From Rhizophagus clarus (taxonomy: Eukaryota > Glomeromycota > Glomeromycetes > Glomerales > Glomeraceae): DNA of 64,000 nt. Position numbers and translations under genes: made by a program. Positions 50,226 to 61,979 of this stretch are shown piece after piece. How positions within the stretch are numbered: the first letter of the stretch is position 1; each line of letters opens with the position of its first letter. The stretch spans positions 811,001-875,000 of the forward strand of contig BLAL01000242.1 in the NCBI GenBank assembly GCA_015698045.1. Direction: 5' to 3'. The notes under the pieces are model-generated. The model had not been told where the DNA came from. It made no database searches and saw nothing but the letters and a program-made list of their open reading frames with translations.

Positions 50226-51145
50226 ACCAAATAAAGTTATTAAGGTAAAAATGGTACAAAGGAATGATAAAGGAAATGATAAAAAAAGTAGTTCAGAGCC
50301 GGATTGGTTAAAACCACATGGGATGAACTATCGTTTAAAGATTAACGACTGAACTATTGGGATATTAATAAGGGTAAGGATTGATAATTCAGATAAGGAT
50401 ATATAAAAAAATTAATACAAAAAATTAAAGTTTATAAATGTGAAAAAAAAAAGAGAAGAAAAAAAATTTATTATTAGAAGAGAGGGAAAGGGGAAGAGTA
50501 ATGTGAAAATAAAAGTAATCAATAAAGAAATATACCAAACAAAGTTATTAAGGTAAGAATGGTAAAAAGGAATAATAAGGAAATAATAAAAAAAGTAGTT
50601 CAGAGCCAAATTGGTTAAAACCGCATGGGATGAACTATCATTTAAAGATTAATGATTGAACTATTGGGATATTAACGAAGGGTAAGGGTTTGATAATTTG
50701 GATAAGAGTTATAAAAAAATTAAGACAAAAATAATTAAAAGTTTATGAAATGTGAAAAAAAAAGAGTAAAAAAAATTTATTAGTATAAGAAGAGATGGGA
50801 AGAATGATAAGAAAATAAAAGTAATCAATAAAAGAAATGTACCAAATAAGTTATTAAGGTAAGAATGGTACAAAGGAATAATAAGGAAATAATAAAAAAG
50901 TAGTTCAGAGCCCAGTTGATTAAAGTTACATGGGATGAACTGTCATTTAAAGATTAATGACTGAACTATTGGGGTATAAAAAAAGGATAGGGATTTAGGG
51001 TATAAACTATAAATATTAAATTTATATATATGAAAAAGTAAAATAGCCTATTATAAATATGTATAATTAAATCAAAAGTAATTAGCAAAAAAACAGGAAG
51101 AAATTGAAGTAAAAGAATAGGAATAGATTTTAATAAAAATAAAGA
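50226..51145. repeat. Three tandem units of about 308 bp
   Basis: ACCAAATAAAGTTATTAAGG or a close variant starts units at 50226, 50534 and 50841. Each contains AGTAGTTCAGAGCC, GGGATGAACTATC and TGAACTATTGGGATATTAA in order. The third unit decays at its end. The pyrimidine-rich minus-strand frames here are not genes. Confidence 0.88.
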
Positions 51146-53793
51146 TGAAATTACAATTATGTGAGAAAAGAAATAAAATAATATGAAAAGAGAAATAAAA
51201 GTAAAGAAAAAAGTCAAGAAAAAAGAAAATAAAAGATGAAAATCACTATTCACAATTGAACTAGAAAAGCACTTATTAAGAGGAACTTCAGATAAAGGTG
51301 AACGTACGAAATTGGGACAAAGATCAAAAGACATTTTAAAAAAATTCAGAAATATTTGTAAGAAATTTAAAGACAAAATAAAAGAAAAATACATATATTT
51401 ATATAATTTTGAAATCAGGTAATTACATTATAATTTACAATAATTTGTTATTACACATATTTTACTGTATATGAGTCATTCATGCTCTTGTTAGTAAAAA
51501 TCAGTCAAATAATAAATTATTTACTTTGTATAAGTCATTTATATCCAAAATCAGTTGGATAATAAATTTGTATATTGACTCATGAACTGTGATCATATAC
51601 TCCAATTTTTAACTGATGATGATAATCTTTTTTGAAATAACAGAGGAATTCATAAAACTCATTTACTGTGGCTTATCAGGATTGATATGAGTTTGATATG
51701 ACGATTTATAATCAGAGACAATAGGAAATTCGGGAATTTGATAATTTAATATAATTGAATAGTAGATAATTTAATTTGAGTTTTATATTTTTATATTTTA
51801 CACAAATTCAACACAAATTCAACACAAACAAAAAATTTGGCCAAAATTAACAAATTTTTACCAAAATTATCAACACAATTTGAACACAATTTGAACACAT
51901 AAAAGTTTTGTGTTTAGCCATTCGCAAATCACACCAATTAACTCTCAATTGAAAGTGAATTAAATGTGAATTAACATTTAAATTATGCAAAATCGTAACA
52001 CAAATTTTATTGTTATTGCTTATGAAAAAAATTTATTCATTTCCATTGTTCGGGATAATTACACAGATATTTCCACTGTTCAGGGATAATTACATTAGAA
52101 CTATAGATTTATTAGGTAGTATGACTCATATTTTGATATAATAAGTATTTTATTTGTTTTATTATTTATTTTATTTTATTTATCAATATTTTATTTTTTT
52201 TTATTTTTGGTTCTATTTTATTTTATTTATATTTCGTCATCATCCTATTTTTTTTGTTGTTTTCGATTATTTTATTTTATTTATTTATTGCTTTCGCTTT
52301 ATTTTTTGGTTTTTTTTTTTATTTTATAACTTCATTTTATTTATTTGCTTTCTTTTATTTATTTCTGTTTTATTTACTATATTGATTGTTATTTATATTA
52401 TCTATGTTTTTATTGTTATTTCTATTTTTTATCTTTGAATCTATAGCAATTATATTACTAGAAAAGATTTTAACGAATGAATAGGAAAAAAAGATTACGA
52501 GCAGGTGGAGCAGGTGGGACGAGTTGATAGGGTTACAAGTAAGTAGGACGAATGGATAGAAAAAATGGTCGTTCACATTATGACTTGAGGTGAACAAACC
52601 AAGCTGACTTAGGTTTAGTATTTTGTAGGATATCGGCTCTTTGCTAAACATTAAACTCTTTATAAGATCATCAAGTTCTAAGCTCTCGAAGGATAGTCTC
52701 ATGTTAATTATGATGAGATAGTCTAGTAAGGAAACTTGCTTCTTTTTTTTTTGAATTACTTTTTTAATATTTTAAAATTGATTTTACACTTAGAAATGGT
52801 CAATATAATAAAGAATTCTTCTTTGGCTCACAATTATCCATCTATTAAAGTAAATAGTTTATTAAGTTCTTCCCAATAATCATTATTGTAGCTTTAATAT
52901 TAATAATTGTAAATGATATATTAATTAGTTTGCCATCAAATCTATAATTTTGTGTCAAGGTGAATATCTTGATTTAACTCCATAAACGTAAATGTTTTAT
53001 GATCATTACGTCTTTTATTAATAAATGGATTAGGGAAAAGAAATTTTTTTTAATTACAATAATCGGTTAATTAACAGTTACTGGATATCTGTTAAATTAT
53101 TCACCGATCTAAACTTATTTATTATATACAAACATCTAATTTACAATATAAAAAAAAAGTTGTTTAAATTCGATGTATTGTATAATATGATAACTATTTC
53201 CTATTAAAATAATGTAATTGTATAATATTATTATAAAGTGCTTTTCTTTTATAAAAATTAAAATAATTATTAATAAATTAATTAAAATATAAATGGTGTA
53301 TCCTTTAAAGGCCGCAATTCCAAATAGTTTTGATGGTCTTGGTGATATTACTGTAATGAGACAGGCCATTTAGAACCATAAATCTTTTAGGTGTAAGGAA
53401 AATTACTCGGTCCTTTAATTTACCAATATGTCATTTTGATACAAGTTGCTAACATTCTTGATCACGCTTTTAAAACAGATTAAGCGTTACGAACCTATAT
53501 TAGACGATACACTGACATCGCACAGTATTCTATAGATAAATGAATGTTTATCATCATTAGTATAGTACTTGCATTGAGATTGTTGTTTTTATTCCTTCAT
53601 GCGCCTTTTTTTACTCCACCTATAAATTTTACGAAAAACAAATAATATTAGAATATCATTTTAATCCGTAAATGGGCATAAAAAATTTTTTAGTTAATGT
53701 TTTTATTGTTCAAATAGTTAAATTCTTAAATTTGCACAGTAATATTGTTCAATATAAAAAATATATGTAATTTGATTAGAAGAAAGATTGTTG
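51146..53793. other. AT-rich intergenic DNA with a dispersed repeat
   Basis: 51800-51905 carries the CAACACAAATT / AAATTTGGCCAAAATTA / CAATTTGAACACA repeat also found at 18232-18345. A duplicated GTTC..GGGATAATTACA occurs near 52045-52095. 52154-52435 is a T-rich simple region whose open frame is not credible. No gene is seen. Confidence 0.5.
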
Positions 53794-56700
53794 TAGGGAA
53801 TTGAGTCGACACCCAAAATCATTGTTCGATTAATTGGTTAAAATTTTTTAGGCAAGATCGACCAAAATCGACTAATAAGCTGTAATCGATTAAAGTTCGA
53901 TCAGGTATACTCGATCTAATAAACTCGAACAATTAATCGAACAATTAATCGATTAAATGTCATAAATAATTAGTATTTTATTAGTAAATTAAAATAAATA
54001 AAAAAATAAATATAATAGTATTTATGCAGTTTTATACTTTCGCATTATTTATTTATAAGGAACCATCAATTTTACATAGTTTCAAAATTATTATTAAATT
54101 GACATACAGTACATGTCAAACAAACTACTAAAATACATTAAAATATTCGCTATTTCTCTTGAGAAATAGTAATTCAGTAACTGTAGATGCTTTTAACCGG
54201 TTCCTTTCTTCACAAATTTGATTTCCAGCATCACTGAATAGTCTTTCACTTGGAACTGACATGGCTGGTATACATAAATATTTACGAGCTAATTCATATA
54301 ACACTGGGAATGAATCTTTATTATTTTGCCACCATTGAAAAGGATTGGTATCGTAAGAAGCTTGAGGAGTCCTAAAATAATTGTCAAATTCAGTGTCTTC
54401 ATTTTCTTCTATAACTTGAGGGCCAAAAATATATGCGTGAAAACGGTCAATTGATGAATTATTATTAGAAAAATTTTCTTCGGGTTGTGTATTATTTTGA
54501 GGCTTAATCTCATCATACTGAACTTTCAGTTCAACCTTTACTCTTTCTCGCAATTCATTAGGCCAACCATGTGTTCTTTTGCATCGGGGATCAAGAATAG
54601 TTGCCAAAAGCATAGCCATAGGAGGATCATTCCAATAATCAAATAAAGCACCATAAATTTCCTTTTGAACTTTATTAATTATAGATGCAGTATTTAGCTG
54701 TTGTTGATGATGTTGACGTTGAGGTTGTTGTTGATGTTGTTGATGTTGAGATTGTTGTTGTTGAGATTGTTGTTGAAGTTGTTGATGTTGAGATTGTTGT
54801 CTTGTAGTAACATTTGGCCATATACGCTGTTCATCTTCTTCCTCTTCATCTGACTCACTTTCCCCCTCATTCTCATCATCACTTTCTTCATCATCATCTT
54901 CTAATTCATCATCATCATCTATAGTTACATTAACAATTATTAAAAATTAGAAGTTGAAATAAAAAAATAAAAAAAATTTTCAAACAATTAAAAATTTTCA
55001 TCGCCATTACCTTCAATACCTTCTTCATTTTCATCATCATCTTCAATTAAAGGTGTATAGTAAAATCTAATAGATTCTAAAGTTGAATATATTAAGGATA
55101 TTGTGCAATATTTTTCACCTCCCAAAAATGTGGTTGCACGCTCAATTGGTTGAAATAATTTGCACAATTCTTCTAATAATTTCCATTCACAATCTTTTAA
55201 ATATCTTTTTCTTAATTTTTTCCAATCTTTTATTGCGCTACTGTTTGAATCTAGTCTTAAAGTTACTAGCGTCCTTTTTATTGCTTCTTTTAATTCTAAT
55301 AATCTTTTCCAAGATGCTAAAGTAGATCCCCACCTTGTTTTACAATCAGCAATAGTACGAAGGATTTGCAGAGAACCACCTGGAATATTAATTGGTTCAT
55401 TGGAATCTTGTAATTCCCTATCAGATGATGTTAAAGTTTGTCTTGTAATTTCTTTATTTAAATTTGCAATTTCAATTTGTGCTCGTTCTAGACGTTCAGC
55501 TTGTTTAGGTGAATTGAAAAATTGATTAAGTTTTCGAAATCTACATGCATATGACTTAATTTTACGCAATCCTTTCATTACACATAACTGAAGCGTATGA
55601 GAAGTACATGCAATCCTATCTACACCATCCCACTCTCTAATCGCTTTTACTACATTTGCCCCATTATCTGTAACTGCATGTTTTACTTTATCATTTAAAT
55701 GAAGTTCCTGAATTTTTTTTACTAATGCTAAACGAATATTTTCAGCTGTATGAGGATATTTAATAAGATCAATACAAATAAGGATATCATATAATTCCAT
55801 ATTAGGAGTTAACCAATGACCGGTAATACCAATATAGCCTTGATTATTACGGGCAGTCCATAAATCAGTTGTAATAGCTGCATAAGTACAAGTTTTGTTG
55901 ATCAATTGCTTCATTTGCAAAAGTGCTTCTTGATAACCAGCTCCAATATCAGCTTTTAGTGTTCTGTAACATGGTACAATAAAGGCAGGATCCACTCTTT
56001 TTATAAACCGTTTAAAACCTTCTCCTACAATTGTAGCAAATGGTCGCCCATCAGTAACCAGCCAATCTGTAAGACCATTACGTAAATATTGCTGTTTGGG
56101 TTCTTTATGTGGAGTGAATTTTTTAATTTGATCATCTATTTTAAGTTGCTTATTTCAATAAAACAAAAGAAAATTTATTAATTATTTATTAAAATTAATT
56201 CAATTTAACAATTTTATTTACCTGCTCCTTTTTTTTATTAAACACTTTATGTTTATCACCCAAATGATAACTCATACTTGAAGTTTGTGTTTTATATAGC
56301 AAACTTGCGCCACACACTATTTCATTTTCACCATCTTTTTCTATATATTGACAATACACACGCCCGTCTGTTTTCTCTACAAAGTAATCCCACACCCAAC
56401 TGGTTTTATTTGCAGATTTTGGGATAATTTGTGGTTCTTGTTCATCTGTAATATCACTTGCCAAATGTTTTGATGCGTGTAAAGATTCAGTGGAACTATT
56501 TGCACGTTTTGGAGGCATTATTTACGTTAAAAGAGTTTATTAATACTATAAGTAGAGAGTGTGAAAGAAAGAAACTTTCTTACTTGTTACAAAGAAAAAT
56601 TAGCGAAGTTGCTATTTTAAGGGTTTATCACGTTTATTTAACCAATTTTATCATTAAAGCATGATTAATATTTTAATCGATTTATTTTATTCGAGTATTA

Positions 56701-56846
56701 TATAATCGATTTTACGTGTTGCAAATTTATTCGATTATATGTTGATCGATTTTAATTTTTCGAGTACTCGATACACAAAATCATTAGTCGAGTCACTTGA
56801 CTTGATCGACCATGATCGATTTTGAATTGGTCGACTCAATTCCCTA
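53794..56846 (-). mobile_element. Autonomous hAT transposon, 3,053 bp, apparently intact
   Basis: Perfect 17-bp ends TAGGGAATTGAGTCGAC are inverted at 53794 and 56846, flanked by an exact 8-bp duplication GATTGTTG (53786-53793, 56847-56854). Multiple ATCGATT/AATCGAT-type motifs lie near both ends. It encodes one spliced hAT transposase with no stop or frameshift. Intact ends, exact duplication and intact gene indicate a recent, possibly active copy. Confidence 0.93.
54128..56518 (-). CDS. hAT transposase, three exons, 741 aa
   Basis: Exons 56518-56222, 56148-55011 and 54918-54128 total 2,226 bases and join in frame; the introns are 73 and 92 bp with GT..AG borders. Exon 1 has a BED-type zinc finger (WDYFVEK..., VYCQY, VCGASLLYKT, SYHLGDKH). 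Exon 2 has the RNase H-like core, with ITTDLWTARNNQGYIGITGH (first Asp) and HAVTDNGANVVKAIREWD (second Asp), then RIACTSHTLQLCV and CKTRWGSTLASWKRLLELKE. Exon 3 begins with an acidic stretch and a Gln/His-rich repeat and ends with the hAT dimerisation region, FPVLYELARKYLCIPAMSVP then SERLFSDAGN (catalytic Glu) and LLFLKRN. It cuts and pastes the element. Confidence 0.92.
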
Positions 56847-56854
56847 GATTGTTG

Positions 56855-57580
56855 AAAAAAAACTGAAAATCAAAGAAAAAAAGGAAAATGACAACAAAAG
56901 TTTTGATACAAAGTATCTGTGTTAACGATTTATGTAGTGCGGTATTATTATAATTTATAAATCCATTTTTCCCATTTGTTGGTAATTTGCCTCAATTTTA
57001 TTTGCAGTCTAAAAGGGATACCAAAGAATTTACGGTTATAATTACAAGAAATATGGTGACATATTTGAATGGTGAACGAAGCATAGTTTTAGCTAGGACA
57101 ATTTACATTTCTCTGTGGAGCCATCATGAATATTTTCCGAATACCCATAACAAGCACGTGACGTAGATCCACAGGAAAATTAACTACATTTATGGTATTT
57201 ACTATTTATTTTAAAATATGGATTTCTTCAATTTCACACTACCGATACATATTACAATAATTTTCTTGAAGATTTCGCTCTATTTATCTTACTAACCACT
57301 TTTCTATAAAAAAGTTATGCTACACAACTATGAGAATATAGTGATATACATTGAAAAGAAAATTCCAATGAATAAACAATCGCCAGTATAAAGTATAGTT
57401 TTTCTCATTGAAAAGTATTTTTCCTGTTTATTATGAAAGTCCATTTTTGTCTTTTCGTTTAAGTATGCTGATTAGTCAAAGATTCATATTTCAGTTATTA
57501 CTGTAGTACGGTAATTTGTCTATCGTACATACTAAATTTATAAACCGTACTACCCTTAAAGTATTGACTTCTTTAATTTA
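56855..57580. other. Intergenic DNA, nothing recognised
   Basis: AT-rich with no long frame or repeat. Confidence 0.45.
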
Positions 57581-57788
57581 GGCCGTTCCCAAGCACCTCC
57601 CTCAATGAATTTATTGAATGATTTGATTGGCTAAAAAAGCTTGGCATGTTGATCATTTAAGTCAAAAAAACCCGGAGCTGTAAACCATCTTTTTTTTTAA
57701 TAGAGCTATGATGATTGGCTAAAATTAATCATTGATTGAGCAACAAAAAAGCTTGCTCAAGCATACTTCCTTCTTTCTAATTTACATT

Positions 57789-58338
57789 ATGGATCTTCAA
57801 CAGCAAGGCCGTCACCAGAAAAATGCTGTATTATTCTTTATACTACAAATCATTATAGCAAATAAAAGATATCAGAATATTCAAATGCAAAGAATATTTG
57901 ATATTTACTACCTTCTGACCTTCAATAATACTATAACAAATGCAACTATTCTCTTCGAACATATCTTATAAAGCATTTCCTGATTATTATATGTTAAACC
58001 ATCAAGAAAAACATTTCAATAAAGTTCTTTCTTCAATGAGAATGGTTGTTGAGCGAGCATTTGGACATTTAAAAGAGCGGTGGAGAATTTTATTAAAAGA
58101 ACTTTACTGTACTGATATTGAACGAATTAATAAAATAATATTTGCCTGTTGTATTTTACATAATTTCTGTATTGATATGAATGATTTGTTGCCTTTAGAA
58201 GATGATATAAATAGGGAAATAGAAGAAATAGAAGAAGACATAGATATTTATAGTGAATTTGAAGCAGAAAATGATGGGAGAGAAGAAACAGCAGGTACTC
58301 AAAAAAGAGAATATTTGGCTGACCTTTTAATGCAATAA
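57789..58338 (+). pseudogene. Harbinger DDE nuclease, catalytic middle missing
   Basis: The start MDLQQQGRHQKNAVLFFILQ is followed by a short frame ending at 57969-57971. The C-terminal part continues in another frame from about 57940: LNHQEKHFNKVLSSMRMVVE then RAFGHLKERWRIL, containing the last catalytic Glu, and IIFACCILHNFCID. The section with the two catalytic Asp residues is absent, so an internal deletion joined the N-terminus to the C-terminus. Such copies can only move with help from a full element. Confidence 0.85.
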
Positions 58339-58479
58339 AATGTATTATATAATTTGTAGTAGGTTTACGCTTATAAAATAATATTATTTGTTCACTTACT
58401 AAGATACATGATTACTATTTACTACGTAGATTACTAATTATTCAATCTATTAGTTAAAATTTGTTTAAAAATTGTCTGA

Positions 58480-59575
58480 AGATTTCCATTTGTTCACTAT
58501 GCTGTCTTTGCTGAATCTCTGAAGCATGAAGGAATTGATTTTTCATGATTCAGTAATGGTTTCGGTTTGTTCTTTAATAAAAGACCGAAACTATTCTACA
58601 TTTGCCTTTTCTTCATCAGCAGAGCGTGAATTTTTTTATTTTTTAATATTATTCTATATAAATTATAATAAAATTTAGTCAAATCAGATAATGTATAAAT
58701 AAATAATTAAGCAAAATACCTCTTCATCTTGATTTTCAGGTTTTTGAATTTTATGTTTGACTCCATGAATTGAATCAACAGTAATGGGTGCCGTGATACT
58801 TGGATCTTCTTTTAAATATTCATCCATGTCACGAAAGAATTCCCACTCATTTTGGATTGGTTCTTCACCAGTCCTTGAAATTTTATCCTTAATATCACGA
58901 TATTTCTGAAGGAGGGAGTCCCATTTTTGTTGAATGGACGCCTTTGTACGCTCCTTTAAAGATGAACTTGCCATATCAGAGTTTTGAATTGTAGATATAA
59001 TTTTATCCCATATTCTTCCTTTCTCCTTGGATCCTTCGCTCATTGTAATGCTTGCTGATGTTTTCCTGCTTGTTCAATGAGCATACGAACTTCTGATGAA
59101 ACCCATCGGTTAATTTTATTAGTGGGTGGGTAATATGAGTAGAGATTGGAATAGAACTTTATTCAGTAACTATAGGAGCAACTACATTAGAAAATTGTGA
59201 ATTATCATGATGCACAATATGAGAAGGCAAAGCCACCTAAAAAAAAATCATATTATTATTGACACGATACAATATCTGATATTATATTTTATAATAAAAG
59301 AATAATTTTTTACCATTTCGTATCTTGTTGTATCATTTAAAGAGTCAGTGATATCATACTGAAGTTGTTGCAGTTGTTGTAATGACAAATTATTTTGTTG
59401 CAATAATGACGAATTATTCATTTGGTATTGTTGTGATAAAATATTAGTTTGTTGTTTTTGTTGCAAAGGCAAATTATTTGTTAAGTTTGTAAAAGGTGGG
59501 TATGAATAGCTGGAACCGGAGCCAAAGTCTTTTTTTTATTAGCTTTAGGCATGATAAAAAGAGAGATAGAGATAG
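58480..59575 (-). pseudogene. Harbinger Myb/SANT-like accessory protein, degraded
   Basis: Blocks in order on minus: SYSYPPFTNLTNNLPLQQKQ with a Gln-rich continuation ending TTRYEM (about 59530-59310). A probable intron follows (GTAAAA...TTTTTTTTAG), then WVSSEVRMLIEQAG, the start of the SANT fold. After a frame change comes 59043-58684 (GRIWDKIISTIQ, IQQKWDSLLQKYRDIKDKIS), the rest of the trihelix. The last exon near 58620 is interrupted. In these elements the SANT protein binds the ends and brings the nuclease to the nucleus. An extra A near 59545 and other shifts break this copy. Confidence 0.75.
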
Positions 59576-60572
59576 AAATTGCTCAAGCACTGATCTCCAT
59601 TTATATTTCAATTGATCGTAAAGCTTGTGCACCATTTCAATCACTAGCCAATTACATTGAGGGAGGTGCTTGGGAACGGCCTGAATCTCATGAAGTACAA
59701 AAATAGTTACTGCGCCATACGAGATCACCAGTTTGTGATACGCCAGTACAACTTACATTACGATTAAATAGTTTATTTTTGTACACAAATTTAGTATTAC
59801 AATTACCTCCTTCGGTTAAATTGTAACGATGTAAATAAAACTAGTTGTTGATCGGCAGATCCTTTTACAAATAACAGCATACCTGTATCATGCTCAGTAG
59901 AACGCTCCATGATCCTTCAGGTGATTTCCATATACGGTGGTGAGCATAATTTTTCCTTCGGGTTCCACTGGTAAAGGGAGAGGCAAATACGCACCCTTCA
60001 GATAGTTCTACTAGGCTACGTATACAAGCAAAAATGTGTTAAAAATTGTCTATTATAATCATTTCCCGCATTCATCATTCCAGTAAAACATCCCGAAGGA
60101 AGAATAATTTTGATCTTCGAGCACTCTCTAACTGATCACCAGTGTGGATATGGTCTGAGATTCATGCAGTAACACAGTGAAGACACAAAAAGTGTAATTA
60201 CGGATGTCCTTGAATGCCTTTTGAAATCCCATGGTTGCCTATTGGTGTGCAATTCCCCCATCCCGAAATACAATATTTGCGTCTGCGATTAGAGTACGGG
60301 TATTTCTATAATGATTACTTTTACTTTGATATAGCTCGTGCCTACAGCAGTTGGAGCAAAGTTCAGTGTGTGGATCAAAGTCCTTATTCTGTTGACAAAT
60401 TCATAGGGGATATATGAGATTCTTGTTTGTAACAGATCACTTTAAACAGTATACTTCGTAATATTACTAAGTCATTCTGACTCGTTACAAGAAGTACCCA
60501 ATGACTTTTGGCGTACATGCATACAATTAATTTAGTTGTGTAATGACATTCTCCAATTGAATTCACTCCATT

Positions 60573-60710
60573 ATTTTCCTCGTTCCTCGAAAAATCATGG
60601 AGATTTTTTTGCCTACATTAGCCTATTTATTCAGCTACGTAATTGATAATGTATGAGAATTGTAAAAAACGAATACAGAGCGTGGTTGAGCGGCAAGACG
60701 CTCAGGCACC
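60573..60710 (+). repeat. SINE-like repeat with Pol III A-box, copy 1
   Basis: TCGTTCCTCGAAAAATCATGG to GAGCGGCAAGACGCTCAGG matches 61650-61785 with small differences. It contains TGGTTGAGCGG (60683-60693), which fits the Pol III A-box TRGYNNANNNG inside a tRNA-like GTGGTTGAGCGGCAAGACGC. A weak B-box-like GTTCAAATG lies about 45 bp on. No full tRNA fold could be drawn. Confidence 0.5.
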
Positions 60711-61649
60711 GGCATAAGAAAGGCGTAGTAAAAAAAGTTCAAATGATATCCAAGGGATACTGTGTATCTGATGACGCATTATTAAATATGGTGTGGATAA
60801 TACCCTCATAATTTGTTCTGCGTAGTAACCAATAATGGGACCGATTGGCTTTTCATTACGTAGTCTTCCTCATGTAGTACAGAGAAATAATTGTCACGTG
60901 TTCTTATCCGCAGTAAAAAAACGAGACCGTGACACATGGTACGAAGATTAAATGCTGCGCCTAATTCAGCCAGTGATCATTTTTTTACTTGTATGTCTTT
61001 TTGAGTATTAACAATGTTAACAAAATTTGTACCGTGAAATTTTCAATCCGGTTAGTTTAAGTAAAAAGCGCCTGGAGAATTCTTTCAGAATGGTAAAACA
61101 ATCACATCGTTGAAAAAATCGTACCTAATGTGGTGTTGATTACCATCTGGACGTTACACTGGATCGAATCACGTATATTTGGGAGGCAATAATGTAATTG
61201 CCGACACTAAAATTAAAATAACAACTTAACAGTTCTTTACATAACACTACAATTTTTAAACGAACAGACTATTGAAAAGGAACTGGAACGAAAACCTGAT
61301 GGTACTAAAAAAGTATGAATATCCGTTATTGGATTTGTAAACAATCTATTTCTGTAACATATACTTTATATGATCAATTCGTAGAAACTCCTGTGCTTAT
61401 TTCGGGAGACAATACAATTTATGTGAGAACCAAAGTATGTGATTAAACAGTTAACCGATTCAGAAGAAACAGACATGAAAACTACGACACGAAGCATGTT
61501 TAAACTGGAGATAAAATCGTTTGCCTTTATTATGCTATAAAATGCTTCTTTTTGTTATAAACTTTTTTGCTATAATAACACAATGCGAGCATCTCGAAAA
61601 TAAACGAAAAGAAACTAAAGGAAAACACAGGAACTACCCCTCCATAATT

Positions 61650-61785
61650 TTTTGAGGAACGAGGAAAATCATGGAGATTTGTTTTTGTGGACATCTGTCT
61701 ATTATTTATCTACGTAATTGATAATGTGGGTAAATTGTAAAAAATGGATACAGAACGTGGTTGAGCGGCAAGACGCTCAGGTACG
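61650..61785 (+). repeat. SINE-like repeat with Pol III A-box, copy 2
   Basis: Same order of blocks as copy 1: AAATCATGGAGATTTGTTTT, CTACGTAATTGATAATGT, then TGGTTGAGCGG (61758-61768) and GCAAGACGCTCAGG. Divergence starts directly after AGACGCTCAGG. Confidence 0.5.
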
Positions 61786-61979
61786 AGGTAGAATATGGAA
61801 TTCATTCTTGGAGTTTTACTCGATTGATAAATTCAGTGTTCAAGGCAAATTCGGTACTGTCGTCTAATGATTAAAAAGTATGAACAGAAGTGTAAGAACA
61901 TGATCGCTGGAAAGAGTACGATAACCGAAGCATTCGCACTTCGTAACTACCAAAGGAATTTAGAAAGGAACAAAATCCG

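Larger units (their letters stand above)
57581..59681. mobile_element. PIF/Harbinger element, internally deleted (2,101 bp)
   Basis: GGCCGTTCCCAAGCACCTCC at the left and its complement at the right (followed by CTCAAT/ATTGAG) form terminal inverted repeats of at least 26 bp. TTA (left) and TGA (right) flank it, close to the TWA duplication of this superfamily. Inside are the two gene types these elements carry: a DDE nuclease remnant on plus and a Myb/SANT-like gene on minus. Confidence 0.9.
59682..61979. other. Intergenic DNA, more mixed in base composition
   Basis: The region is visibly less AT-rich than the rest. A 67-codon plus frame at 60214-60417 (MPFEIPWLPIGVQF) has no family features and is not called. 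It contains the duplicated sequence with an A-box motif described separately. Confidence 0.4.

Noticed and set aside
50412..51394. Phe/Leu-rich minus-strand frames
   Set aside because: They fall in the purine-rich 308-bp tandem repeats and their decayed end.
52154..52702. Hydrophobic open frames that look like membrane proteins
   Set aside because: T-rich simple sequence gives Phe/Tyr/Ile runs; no start context, neighbours or conserved motif.
57581..59681. An active Harbinger element
   Set aside because: The nuclease lacks the segment with two catalytic aspartates, and the SANT gene has frame breaks.
60661..60760. A tRNA gene
   Set aside because: An A-box is present, but no acceptor stem, T-arm or full B-box could be folded.
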